Of a stretch of DNA of 64,000 nt, positions 26,710 through 35,729 are shown piece after piece. This DNA comes from Paraburkholderia hayleyella. GTDB taxonomy: Bacteria; Pseudomonadota; Gammaproteobacteria; Burkholderiales; Burkholderiaceae. The stretch is from the NCBI RefSeq assembly GCF_009455685.1, contig NZ_QPES01000001.1:1984001-2048000 (forward strand), given 5' to 3'. The notes beneath the pieces are model-generated. The model saw nothing but the letters and a program-made list of their open reading frames with translations. It did no database searches and was not told where the DNA came from. Every line of letters starts with the position of its first letter. Positions within the stretch are counted from its first letter, which is position 1. The position numbers were made by a program, and so were the translations under genes.

Positions 26710-27282
26710 CTAACGTCGTGCAGTCAGGGAAATCTGCGTGCCGTCATTGAGCGTCAGCGTCTTGCTACGGCCATTCGTTGGCATCGTAAAACGCACGACC
26801 TGACTGGCCGTGATGCTAGCCGGACACTTGAGCGCCTTGTCTGTCTGCTTCGCCCCGTTCGCCCCTTTTATGCCGCGTGGGGCTGGGGCTTGCGCCTGAA
26901 AACTCAACTGGACATTCGCCGTGCCATCGGCCGCCACCACCGGCGCGAGGCGTAACTGGATCTGGCGCATCATCGCCCCGTTGGCATCCAGCGCCAGCGA
27001 TGCATAACCGGGGCAATCTTCGGCAACCTGTATCGCGCTGCCTGGAGGCGTCATTTTCCAGGTGTAATCGTCGGACTGGCCTGAACGGATCGCGCGGGTT
27101 TCCTGAGCATTGCCAAACTGTTTCGACGTCACTTTGACGGTATAGCGAATCGGGCCATCCGTCGACGCCTGGGAGGTAATGGTGATAGGCGGTGCGGCAA
27201 AAACCGGGGCAGTCATCGCGGCACCGGCACACACGAGGCATGCGGCCATGGAAACGGTGGAGAAGGTCAAGCAGACTCTCAT
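26710..27282 (-). CDS. Secreted hypothetical protein
   Basis: The 190-residue protein has a signal peptide (MRVCLTFSTVSMAACLVCAG to about PVFAA). The mature domain is predicted to be beta-rich and has two cysteines (EDCPGYASL and LKCPASI) that could form a disulfide. No family could be named with confidence. It lies downstream of the TpsB transporter on the same strand, 171 bp apart, with short tandem repeats in the gap, so cotranscription is possible but not shown. Confidence 0.65.
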   Translation of the reverse strand: MRVCLTFSTVSMAACLVCAGAAMTAPVFAAPPITITSQASTDGPIRYTVKVTSKQFGNAQETRAIRSGQSDDYTWKMTPPGSAIQVAEDCPGYASLALDANGAMMRQIQLRLAPVVAADGTANVQLSFQAQAPAPRGIKGANGAKQTDKALKCPASITASQVVRFTMPTNGRSKTLTLNDGTQISLTARR

Positions 27283-27331
27283 ACTGTCACCTCACTGTTG
27301 TCTTGCCGCACGTCGAACACATACGGCTATC

Positions 27332-27355
27332 GTTGTTTGGTTGTTTGGTTGTTTG
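27332..27355. repeat. 8-bp tandem repeat
   Basis: Three perfect copies of GTTGTTTG lie in the gap between the TpsB gene and the secreted hypothetical protein. A looser 9-bp repeat (CTGTTACGG-like) follows at about 27389-27418. Confidence 0.85.
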
Positions 27356-27453
27356 CTGCCCCGTCAGTCTACGTCCAATGCGCTCGATACGGCTGTTACG
27401 GCTGTTACCCCTGTTACATACACAGCGCGCGAGACGACGTGAGTCCCGCGTTT

Positions 27454-29205
27454 TTAAATCTTGATCCCCGCATTCACCCAAACCATGCCGCTGGGACGCG
27501 CGCCAAGCGGCTGGCCGTTGATCGGGCGCGCATAGGAAAGACTCATGCTCGCGCGGTTATTCACGGTGTAGTTCAGCCCCACGCCCCAGCCGCTCAGATT
27601 AATGATTGGATCGACCTTGGGCGGAGCGAATTTCCTCAGGTTGCCGCGCGCACGGTCATAAAACACCTGAGCGCGCAGGCCAGTGACTTTCGGCACCGGG
27701 GCACTCAATGCCACCGATGCGACCCAACCGGAATCCGCACTTGGGATATCAGAGCTATAGCCACGGACAGCAGTGGGGCCCGCGAGCGTAAATTTTTCCA
27801 CGCTATCGAGACCCTGGCTGGCCTGCTGCCCACTCCAGTTCACGTCGAGCAGCACGCCCAGGGGCAGCACCTGGGTGAAATGGGCGTTTTCCATTGCCTT
27901 GTAAAACATTCCATTTGAATCCCGGCCATAAAATTTGCTTGGGTTATAAATCCGTCCGGCTGCGGCGCCCACATCGACTTGAATCGCGTTCGGCAAACCG
28001 ATCAGCGTCCCGCTGCGGCTGCCAGACAGTTGCACCCCGCCGACGATATCGGAGCGTTTGTTGCTGTCGCCAAGCGTCGAGTCGCGCATTGTTTTGTAAT
28101 CGACGGTGGCGTTCAGCGAAAGCTCCTGGTTGCTTTCACGCAGCAATGGCTGGCTGGCGTACAACGAGAAGGTGTTGGCGATACCGTCGCCCTTTTCCCG
28201 GTACACGCCCCCCAGGGCGTAATTCACCCGTGCGGCGGCAAACCCGGCCCGAGCCCCTCCTACGCCAATAGGCAAATCGTAAGAAGCCCGCCCAAGCAAC
28301 GTGTAGCCCCCGTTGCTATCGGTATTGAACTGGAAAATATCCGGCGCCGCATAGCCGACAACCTGGAAACGGTCACCTATTTTGAGCGGGCTGTTCACCG
28401 TGAACTGCACGCCCATGCGATTGCGTCCGGTGACGGTGGAACCCGTGTTATCCACAAACAGCGCCGTCGACAGCATCGGTGTGGCGCCCACGTCAACCGT
28501 CATCACCGACCCGCCCGGCGTCTCGCCAGCCGACAACACGGGCTCCACCGCGCCCACCCCGGGCAGGTCAGCCAGGCGGGCTACCCCGATCTGGGTTGGC
28601 TTCAGATCACCCTCGGGCGTTCCGGCGTGCCGCAAATAACGTTCAAGCACCGCATCGGAAACTCTCGAATTGTTTTTGCCAAGCGCAACACGCTCCAGGT
28701 GGCCGTGTACGACCACCATGCGAATCACCCCGTCTTTTACCTTTTGCGGCGGGATCATCGCGTAACTCAGCGCTTCGCCGCCATTGATCATCACCTCGGA
28801 AATACGTGCGGCAACGCCACGGAGTTCGTTCAGGGTCAACTCTTGTCCCTGGCTCCCCATGACAATTTCGTTCACCTTGAGCTGTAGCTCTGGAGGCACA
28901 TCTTCCACGTAGATCCGCGAGATGTGAATGGCCTCACCCCCTTTATCCGGCTCCGACGCCGGTTTGGGGACGTCCAGCGGTGCGACGTCACGATTCGGAC
29001 GCGGCATGTCCGGCATCATGAGGTCCGGCGTATTACGCAAAAGGGAGCCGGTATTAGGCAACACGGCCGGCACCCCGGATGGCAACGCCACCGGCCTCAT
29101 GCCGGTGCTCCCGCCTGTCGCCATGCTTTGTGCATGAGCAAGAGACACACCGGATACCCCGGACACAAGCATCCAGGATGCCAAATATTTTGATGAGGTT
29201 TTCAT
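27454..29205 (-). CDS. TpsB-type outer-membrane transporter (ShlB/FhaC/HecB family)
   Basis: The 583-residue protein fits a two-partner secretion transporter. It has a signal peptide (about 1-25), a proline-rich linker, and POTRA domains with HISRIYVEDVPPELQLKVNEIV. The C-terminal 16-strand barrel shows RNRMGVQFTVNSPLKIGD, the FTLAGPTAVRGYSSD motif of the conserved inward loop, and a final strand ending in the aromatic/charged pattern WVNAGIKI. Such proteins secrete a large TpsA exoprotein with a TPS domain. No TpsA gene is adjacent or visible in the window, so this is an orphan. It could serve a distant partner. Confidence 0.88.
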   Translation of the reverse strand: MKTSSKYLASWMLVSGVSGVSLAHAQSMATGGSTGMRPVALPSGVPAVLPNTGSLLRNTPDLMMPDMPRPNRDVAPLDVPKPASEPDKGGEAIHISRIYVEDVPPELQLKVNEIVMGSQGQELTLNELRGVAARISEVMINGGEALSYAMIPPQKVKDGVIRMVVVHGHLERVALGKNNSRVSDAVLERYLRHAGTPEGDLKPTQIGVARLADLPGVGAVEPVLSAGETPGGSVMTVDVGATPMLSTALFVDNTGSTVTGRNRMGVQFTVNSPLKIGDRFQVVGYAAPDIFQFNTDSNGGYTLLGRASYDLPIGVGGARAGFAAARVNYALGGVYREKGDGIANTFSLYASQPLLRESNQELSLNATVDYKTMRDSTLGDSNKRSDIVGGVQLSGSRSGTLIGLPNAIQVDVGAAAGRIYNPSKFYGRDSNGMFYKAMENAHFTQVLPLGVLLDVNWSGQQASQGLDSVEKFTLAGPTAVRGYSSDIPSADSGWVASVALSAPVPKVTGLRAQVFYDRARGNLRKFAPPKVDPIINLSGWGVGLNYTVNNRASMSLSYARPINGQPLGARPSGMVWVNAGIKI

Positions 29206-29786
29206 TAACTAGACAGACCCTTGCGGGCGTGAGGGAGGCTGCGTGCCTGAACTGGACACCGATGGTCCGCAAACCACAGGCGACATGACGAAACCGGCGT
29301 TAATGACCCGGACATCCCAAACCCGTCTGGCTACGAATCACGGGGGGCTGTAAAAAACAAATCTTCATGCAAGGGAATTTCAGAAAGTAACTTGTAATTG
29401 ACCGATACGAAGTATCCGAATCACATCAAATAGCTGGCTATAGGAATCCTCTTAAAGCACCGCAAAAAATACAGTTTTAATACATTTTTGCAAAATTCAT
29501 GAGCATTTATCTCAATAATAGTGAAATATTTGCAAACAATTTCCGCTCTTAAAGCGGTTATGTATTTTTTGCCTCGCCATCTCATTTTTATCTTTTAGAG
29601 GCTGTTTCTGGCACCTGAGGCATATCGGTTTTCACCACATGCCGTCCTGGCGTCCGGGTTCACCCAGACGCGCAACACCTAGCCGTTACAATGGCCAACC
29701 TTGTCGCACCGTTGTCCCTATTCTTTCCCGCTGCTTTCCCACTGCTCTTTCGCCCTTCCGCCCTTCCGTCGCCCACTCCTGTCGCC
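29206..29786. other. AT-rich intergenic region TpsB / serB
   Basis: About 580 bp separate the divergent TpsB and serB genes. The part at about 29341-29600 is clearly AT-richer than its surroundings and includes the dyad GATACGAAGTATC near 29402-29414. It probably holds the promoters. No gene is supported. Confidence 0.45.
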
Positions 29787-30626
29787 ATGAACCTTGTTAT
29801 TCAAAGCGCCCTTCCCCTTTCCGCCTCGCATTACGCTGCCTTCGCCACGCTCGTGCCCGGCCCGCAGCGCGTCACACCCGACGCGCATGCCGTGCATATC
29901 GCAGGCGTCGAGCCCTCGCCCCCGGCTGCGTTTGTCACCTATTGCACAGCCCATGCGCTGGATTACGCTTATCTCGCGCCCGGCAGACAGCTCAGCGACT
30001 TTGGCCTCCTGGCGATGGACATGGATTCGACGCTCATCACGATCGAATGCATCGACGAAATCGCCGATTACTGTGGGCTCAAAGCAAAAGTCGCCGCCAT
30101 CACCGAAGCGTCGATGCGCGGCGAAATCAAGGATTTCAGCGAGAGCCTCACGCGTCGTGTGGCGTTACTGAAAGGGCTGGAGGCAAGCGCGCTGGAACGC
30201 GTCTACGAAGAGCGCCTCACGCTGTCGCCAGGCGCTGAACAGATGCTGGCTGGCGTGCGTGCGGCGGGCCTGAAAACGCTGCTGGTTTCAGGCGGGTTCA
30301 CGTTTTTTACCGAAAAGCTGCGTATCCGCCTTGGCCTCGACTTCACGCGCGCCAATACGCTTGAGATTGTCGACGGCAAGCTAACCGGGCGAGTCAGCGG
30401 AGAGATTGTCGATGCTGCGGTGAAAGCACGTACGCTGCGCGAAACCTGTGCGCAACTGGGCCTCGTCCCCGAACGCGCCATGGCGCTCGGAGACGGTTCG
30501 AACGATTTGCAGATGATGGCGGCAGCGGGTTTATCCATCGCGTTTCGCGCCAAGCCCGTGGTCCGTCACGCGGCGAGTGTCGCGTTCAATCATGTCGGGC
30601 TGGATGGCCTGCTGCGGCTCTTCTGA
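29787..30626 (+). CDS. serB: Phosphoserine phosphatase SerB
   Basis: SerB makes L-serine from phosphoserine, the last step of serine synthesis. The 279-residue HAD-superfamily protein starts MNLVIQSALPLS. The nucleophile motif AMDMDSTLITIE contains catalytic Asp residues near 78-80. LVSGGFTFF supplies motif II, and ALGDGSNDLQMM is motif III/IV. The N-terminal part (about 1-65) is a weak ACT-like regulatory region as in other SerB proteins. A start at 29691 would add an unlikely leader. It converges with the lyase gene. Confidence 0.95.
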   Translation: MNLVIQSALPLSASHYAAFATLVPGPQRVTPDAHAVHIAGVEPSPPAAFVTYCTAHALDYAYLAPGRQLSDFGLLAMDMDSTLITIECIDEIADYCGLKAKVAAITEASMRGEIKDFSESLTRRVALLKGLEASALERVYEERLTLSPGAEQMLAGVRAAGLKTLLVSGGFTFFTEKLRIRLGLDFTRANTLEIVDGKLTGRVSGEIVDAAVKARTLRETCAQLGLVPERAMALGDGSNDLQMMAAAGLSIAFRAKPVVRHAASVAFNHVGLDGLLRLF

Positions 30627-30704
30627 GGTAGAAGTAGAGGTTGAGCCGAGGCTGATTCCGCTTGGCCGGCGCTTTGACAAAACCGCCGCTCATGCGCCCT
30701 GTTC

Positions 30705-30764
30705 GAGCGGCTGCATGAGCGGCTGCATGAGCGGCTGCATGAGCGGTTGCATGAGCGGCTCCGG
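30705..30764. repeat. 12-bp tandem repeat between convergent genes
   Basis: Three perfect copies of GAGCGGCTGCAT, a fourth with one change, and a partial fifth lie between the serB and cystathionine beta-lyase stop codons. Confidence 0.95.
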
Positions 30765-30773
30765 TACGCGCGT

Positions 30774-31958
30774 TTATCCAAGCGCCGCCAGGCTTTGCGC
30801 AATATCTTCACGCAGGTCCGCCTCATCTTCCAGGCCGATATAAAACCGCACAAGCGTGCCGCGATGAGGCCACTGCGTTTCAGTCCGCATCCTGGTGAGG
30901 TCGTAAGGCATCGCCAGACTGTGCGCGCCACCCCAGCTCCAGCCTAGCGAGAAAAGTTCAAGCGATTCGCAAAACGTATCAATCTGGGCGGCACTGTAAC
31001 GTGCGTCAAACACCACCGAAAAAAGCCCGCCCGCCCCCGTGAAATCGCGTTTGAAGAACGCATGTCCCGGGCAATCGGCTAACGCGGGATGCAATACCGC
31101 GGCAATTTCAGGGCGCTGCTTGAGCCATGTGGCCAGCGCCAGGGCACTGCGGTCATGCTGGGCAAAACGCAGTTGCAGGCTCGGCAAGCTGCGCAGAACC
31201 AGCGAGCAGTCGTCGGCGGACACGCCTAGCCCCATGCGCATGCGCGCCGTCTTGAGCTGCAGATGGAGCGCCTCGTCTGCGGTAATGGTCGCGCCCATGA
31301 GCACGTCCGCGCCGCCCGACTGATACTTCGTCAGCGCCTGCACCGAGATATCCACGCCCTGTTCGAACGGCCGAAACGCCAGCCCGGCCGACCAGGTGTT
31401 ATCCAGCGCCGTGATGATGTTGCGTGAGCGTGCCACTGTCGTGATCGCGCGCACATCGGGCACTTCCATCGTCACCGAACCAGGCGCTTCAAGCCAGATC
31501 AGGCGTGTATTGGGCTGAATCAGTTCAGCGATACCCGCGCCGATGAGTGGATCGTAATAGCGCACCGTCAACCCAAAATCCTGCGCGAGCCATTCGCCAT
31601 GGTCACGATTGGGCGAATACACGTTATCCGGAATCAGTACATCGTCACCCGCCTTGACGAGGCCGAAATACACGTTGGAAATCGCCGCCAGCCCCGAAGG
31701 CTGAAGCAAGGCATGCTGACCACCTTCGAGCATCGCCAGACGTTGCGCCAGAACCAGCGAGGTCGGCGTGGCATGCAAGCCGTAGCGCCATTGCGCGTCG
31801 TTGCGCCAGTCGAGCGAGCGCATCGTGGCGAGATCCGGGAACACCACGGTGGAAGCCCGGGCAACCGGGACGGCAAACGATTCGAAGCCCGGCGTGAGCT
31901 GGTCTTGCGCATGCACGATGCGGGTTTGCAAACGGCGTTTCGAGGGAGGCTGGGTCAT
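30774..31958 (-). CDS. metC: Cystathionine beta-lyase-like PLP enzyme
   Basis: The Cys/Met metabolism PLP enzyme family converts cystathionine to homocysteine or uses related thiols. The 394-residue protein starts MTQPPSKRRLQTRIVHAQ (a GTG three codons upstream is possible). The PLP lysine is in ALTKYQSGGADVLMGA (about 210). LQPSGLAAISNVYF and LDNTWSAGLAF hold the cofactor-binding and Asp residues. The sequence SLGWSWGGAHSLAM is typical for MetC. Function as beta-lyase versus another family activity rests on homology only. Confidence 0.88.
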   Translation of the reverse strand: MTQPPSKRRLQTRIVHAQDQLTPGFESFAVPVARASTVVFPDLATMRSLDWRNDAQWRYGLHATPTSLVLAQRLAMLEGGQHALLQPSGLAAISNVYFGLVKAGDDVLIPDNVYSPNRDHGEWLAQDFGLTVRYYDPLIGAGIAELIQPNTRLIWLEAPGSVTMEVPDVRAITTVARSRNIITALDNTWSAGLAFRPFEQGVDISVQALTKYQSGGADVLMGATITADEALHLQLKTARMRMGLGVSADDCSLVLRSLPSLQLRFAQHDRSALALATWLKQRPEIAAVLHPALADCPGHAFFKRDFTGAGGLFSVVFDARYSAAQIDTFCESLELFSLGWSWGGAHSLAMPYDLTRMRTETQWPHRGTLVRFYIGLEDEADLREDIAQSLAALG

Positions 31959-32251
31959 GGGAGGCACGAAGGAGAAGATGATGATGAAAAATACCGGCGT
32001 GAAAATGTAGAAGCGTCGTAGGGGCGTGGAAAAAACAAAAACGAAGCGCGAATGATCGGGTTATTGAGGGGATGGCCGGGATTCATGACAAATCCGCCAT
32101 ACCTCTTCCCAAATCCGCCACACCCCTTCCTAAATATCTGATTTTAATGCAAATTTAATGGCTTGGCCGAGTGCCAGAACGAAACGCCGCAGTTCTGGCA
32201 GATCATCCCCCGTAAGCGCATTGCCGATCAATGAACGAAGGAGATACTCTC

Positions 32252-33277
32252 ATGAGAGCATTCGTACGCTATGTGGCAGGAGCCTGGTTCGCCGTTTCTG
32301 GTTTGTTTGCCGCCTGTTCCGTGTGCCTGGCCGCCACTCCGATCGACCGGGTCCAAAAGATCGGTGTGCAAGTGAATATCGATACCTTCACGGCTAGCGA
32401 TGCGTTCCGAATCAAGCGAACCGGTTTTGACTTCGTGCGCTTCGGGGTCTGGGAGCACGCCTTGAACAAGGTGGAATATCGGCAGGAGATCACGGAAGCG
32501 TTTGCCTATGCTCGTGCCGTTGGTTTGCCGGTACTCGTGACCGTCCGCTCGATCAATGCGCTCGTGCCTGAGACGGCTTCAGGGGCACAGCAAGAAGAAA
32601 TGTTGCAGGCAGCAGGCTTCAAACTTGCCTCAATAGCTGGGGATCTCGCGCATGCCTTTGGCCATGATCTGCTGGCTATCGAACTCTGGAACGAGCCGGA
32701 TGTCGCCGCATATTGGCCAACCGGCAATGTGACGCAGACTTTCCAGCCTTATATGCGCGCGGTTTGCGCAGCCCTTCAAGCCCAATCGCTGCGCGTACCC
32801 GTCATCGGCTTTGCGTTCTCCCGGCCGCCGGATCTGGGCGCTACCGCAGCCACGCTATCGCAGCAAATGGCACCGTTGACAAACTGTCTGAATGGCTTCT
32901 CATACCATGCGTACAGCATGACCCAGGAACAGGTCAAAGCATCCAACGTCAATATTCAGTCTCGTTACCGGCTGCCCGCGCTGATTACCGAGTGGGGGTG
33001 GTCATCGGATGTGGCGAACGATCCCTGGCAGCAAGCCCAGGAGGTCGGCAATTTCCTCGACTGGATCAGGACGACAGGCACACCGGTCGTTTCCCTCTAC
33101 ACGTGGAAGGATTCGACGACCGGCTCCCTGCGCGAGCGCAACTTCGGTCTCGTCACCGCGCAGGGCGCGGCCAAGCCTGCGCTGAACGTCGTAGCGAATG
33201 CCTTGCGCTACCGCTACTACCGCAATCCGATGATGCCCATCGACAATTCGCGCACGAAGATGGCTCCGAGAGACTGA
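32252..33277 (+). CDS. Secreted clan GH-A glycoside hydrolase
   Basis: The 341-residue protein starts at 32252 after a strong AAGGAG site. It has a signal peptide (about 1-28, cleavage near VCLAA) and a TIM-barrel hydrolase of clan GH-A (GH5/GH39-like). The acid/base is Glu148 in ELWNEPD, and the nucleophile is probably Glu247 in LITEWGWSS. It converges on the exopolysaccharide operon, so it resembles PslG-type periplasmic glycosidases that trim or release their own polysaccharide. The substrate cannot be read from the sequence. Confidence 0.82.
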   Translation: MRAFVRYVAGAWFAVSGLFAACSVCLAATPIDRVQKIGVQVNIDTFTASDAFRIKRTGFDFVRFGVWEHALNKVEYRQEITEAFAYARAVGLPVLVTVRSINALVPETASGAQQEEMLQAAGFKLASIAGDLAHAFGHDLLAIELWNEPDVAAYWPTGNVTQTFQPYMRAVCAALQAQSLRVPVIGFAFSRPPDLGATAATLSQQMAPLTNCLNGFSYHAYSMTQEQVKASNVNIQSRYRLPALITEWGWSSDVANDPWQQAQEVGNFLDWIRTTGTPVVSLYTWKDSTTGSLRERNFGLVTAQGAAKPALNVVANALRYRYYRNPMMPIDNSRTKMAPRD

Positions 33278-33305
33278 TCCCGCTCCGGCATCGCCCTCAG
33301 GTATG

Positions 33306-33337
33306 TCAATGAATCAATGAATCAATGAATCAATGAA
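33306..33337. repeat. 8-bp tandem repeat at the polymerase 3' end
   Basis: Four perfect copies of TCAATGAA. The stop codon of the minus-strand polymerase gene (33330-33332) lies inside the fourth copy, the first one the ribosome meets, so unit loss or gain downstream would not alter the protein. Confidence 0.95.
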
Positions 33338-34424
33338 TTGCCGCCTGTGGAGCTGGCGTGTCACGCACGTTTTTGCCGCGCATCGCCACGCGTTCGGCAT
33401 ACGCTGTTTGCACGGCCAGCAGCGTTGCCGAGAATAGCGCGACACTCGACAAATGGCGTGGATAGCTGCCAAGGTCGGGTTCGAACAGCATCGATACCGC
33501 GGCATGACCGATCAGCAGGCACGCCAGCATGTCGTAGCGCTGCAGTGCGCGGCGCTCGGCGCGGCTTCGCGCGTGCAGGGCGGCCCAGAGCGCAGTCCAG
33601 ATGAACGCTTGCAAACCAAACTCCTTGACTCCGGCTTCGAACACGATCGGCATGTTCAGCCGAGCGAGCGAGTACAGATAATTCGCACTGAAATTCACGA
33701 ACGAATCGGGTGGGAACGGGTTGTAGAACGCGGTGCGCGCGCCGAACGGCGAACCGTAGATGAGGTAATCGACCGCCGCGTCGCGCGGAGATCCGAGTGC
33801 GTAGTACACGGTATCCGGCAGCAGGAAGACCGCAACCGGGATCGCTATCAAGAGCAGCAACTTCATGCGCGCCCCGCCGAGGCGAAACACAAACGCCACG
33901 ATGGCTATGGCCAGGATCAGCGCGTAGTAGCTGCGCACGATAGCCGCATAGGCGCCGTATAGGACGATGGCCGTAATGGTCGCCTGGTGCCATGAAAAAC
34001 GGTGCGCGGTACGCGCGATCACAATCGAAATCAGCACGACGAGCGTGTCCTTGCTGGCGACGAACAAATTGAAGAACACGCAGACGCCGAGCAGCACGAT
34101 GCAAATAGCGAGCGCGCCCACCCGGCGCGTCATGCGCAGCATCATCCAGACGAACACGGCACCAATGCTGCCCACGAACACCTTCGTTCCCACGTCGCCG
34201 AGCGCGCCGTAGAACTTGCCGACGGTATCGAACGTCGAGCCTTCGTAGGAGTTCGAGCCGCCAATCTGCGCCTGGATCTTGTCGGCATCGCGGAAGATGA
34301 ATTCCGGCAGCACGGCACTGCCGGCGGCGAACAGTGCGAGGTAGCCGAGCACAGCGGCGGTGGCGAACGCACGGCTCACGCCTTCGCTCAATTGCGGGCC
34401 TTTTGCAAACAGGCTATGCAGCAT
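33330..34424 (-). CDS. Putative exopolysaccharide polymerase (Wzy-like)
   Basis: The 364-residue integral membrane protein has about ten hydrophobic segments and a large loop with YGSPFGARTAFYNPFPPDSF. It is not recognisable by motif alone. Its place in a Wzx/Wzy-type operon, the many transmembrane helices and the loop fit a Wzy polymerase, which joins lipid-linked repeat units in the periplasm. Its start overlaps the 3' end of the flippase gene by 11 bp. The C-terminus is cytoplasmic and basic. Confidence 0.65.
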   Translation of the reverse strand: MLHSLFAKGPQLSEGVSRAFATAAVLGYLALFAAGSAVLPEFIFRDADKIQAQIGGSNSYEGSTFDTVGKFYGALGDVGTKVFVGSIGAVFVWMMLRMTRRVGALAICIVLLGVCVFFNLFVASKDTLVVLISIVIARTAHRFSWHQATITAIVLYGAYAAIVRSYYALILAIAIVAFVFRLGGARMKLLLLIAIPVAVFLLPDTVYYALGSPRDAAVDYLIYGSPFGARTAFYNPFPPDSFVNFSANYLYSLARLNMPIVFEAGVKEFGLQAFIWTALWAALHARSRAERRALQRYDMLACLLIGHAAVSMLFEPDLGSYPRHLSSVALFSATLLAVQTAYAERVAMRGKNVRDTPAPQAAIH

Positions 34425-35727
34425 AGGCTTGCTCTGGCAGAGGCTTGGGCCGCTGGGCGCGCATAACGACGCTGGCCAGCGCCAGCGCTATCGCCATGCT
34501 GGCGGTGAGGTGCGCAAGCGCCGCTCCCGTCACGCCGAGCCAGACCATCAGGCCCCACGCGGCCGGGGCGCACAGCACGACGATCGCGGCCATCGCGGCG
34601 GCGACCCGGCCGCCGACCCGCAAAGCGACTGCAGCGGCCCACATCACATCGCAGAGTGAACGCAGGACGAACGACACCAGCAAAATGCCGAGCCCGGCCG
34701 TATCGGCTCGGCTCGCGCGTTCGTGGGCGAGCGTGTAGAGCAGCGGGCTCGCGGCGAGGATCGCAGCCGAGATGGCGAGCGTCAGCGCCGCTGCGGCAAG
34801 CATCATGCGTTGCAGCAGCGCGCGGAATTCGCCGGGCGATGCGTGGCAGGCCTGCACGAGCCGGGGGGCGCCAATCGCGGTGATGCTCGCAAACGCAAGC
34901 GTCTGCACAGCATTCGCAATCGACCAGGCGAACACATAGCGGCCAAGCGCCGTGGGATCGAGCACGCCTGAGGCCACGAAACGCTCGAGATATTGCAAGA
35001 GCGACAGCAATGTGACGGCGGCAAAAAACGGCAAGCCGTGCCGCCAGATCGACAACACATCGGCCCGCAAGCGGGACGGCTGTGTGTGTCTGTCCTGCTG
35101 CTCGCGCAGGCCTGATCGTACGAGCGTCATTCTTGCTCGCACGATCAGGCATCCCGCTGCGAGGACAACGCCAACATTGGCCGCGAACCATAGCGCGAAA
35201 ACACTTTCTATGGTCTGCAGGGTGCCCAGCAGCAAGCCCGCGATAGCGATTGAAGCCCAGGCGCCCGTACGCACGAACAGCAGTACGGAAGCCGCTGCTG
35301 CGCGATGCAACGAAAACACGTAACTGTTCGCCTCGAGCGCCGCGTGTTCCGAGAGCGCAACCAGCGCGACGCCCCATAAGAGTGGCGCATGCAAGCCGAT
35401 ACGGGCCGAAAGTCCAAACGAAAGCGCCAGTGCAATAGCCCCGCACAACACCAGATACAGTGCGGCATAGAGCACCGCTAGGACGCCAGAAACGCGAATG
35501 GCAACAAGCGGCTCAGGACCGCTCAAGCGCCGGTTGATTTCGGCACTAAAACCGAGCCCCAGCAATTTCGAGGAGACAACGGAAACGGCAATGGCTAGCC
35601 CATAGGCACCGACGGCATCGAACCCGAGCTTGCGGGCAATGACGATCGTCAGGGCAAACTTGAACGCGAGCGACGCGCAGCGAAGAATCAGCCGGAACAG
35701 CAAGGGCACACCGTCAGCGAGGCGCAT
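34414..35727 (-). CDS. Polysaccharide flippase (Wzx / MOP superfamily)
   Basis: The 437-residue protein has about twelve predicted transmembrane helices beginning with LLFRLILRCASLAFKFALT. It belongs to the MATE/MOP flippase superfamily that moves undecaprenyl-linked repeat units across the inner membrane. The preferred start is ATG at 35727, 2 bp after the pyruvyl transferase stop; an in-frame GTG at 35736 overlaps it. The C-terminal end overlaps the polymerase start by 11 bp. Confidence 0.8.
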   Translation of the reverse strand: MRLADGVPLLFRLILRCASLAFKFALTIVIARKLGFDAVGAYGLAIAVSVVSSKLLGLGFSAEINRRLSGPEPLVAIRVSGVLAVLYAALYLVLCGAIALALSFGLSARIGLHAPLLWGVALVALSEHAALEANSYVFSLHRAAAASVLLFVRTGAWASIAIAGLLLGTLQTIESVFALWFAANVGVVLAAGCLIVRARMTLVRSGLREQQDRHTQPSRLRADVLSIWRHGLPFFAAVTLLSLLQYLERFVASGVLDPTALGRYVFAWSIANAVQTLAFASITAIGAPRLVQACHASPGEFRALLQRMMLAAAALTLAISAAILAASPLLYTLAHERASRADTAGLGILLVSFVLRSLCDVMWAAAVALRVGGRVAAAMAAIVVLCAPAAWGLMVWLGVTGAALAHLTASMAIALALASVVMRAQRPKPLPEQAYAA

Positions 35728-35729
35728 GT

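Noticed and set aside
30577..30843. Possible cysteine-rich SGCM-repeat peptide
   Set aside because: It starts inside serB, is created by the 12-bp tandem repeat and runs into the antisense of the lyase gene.
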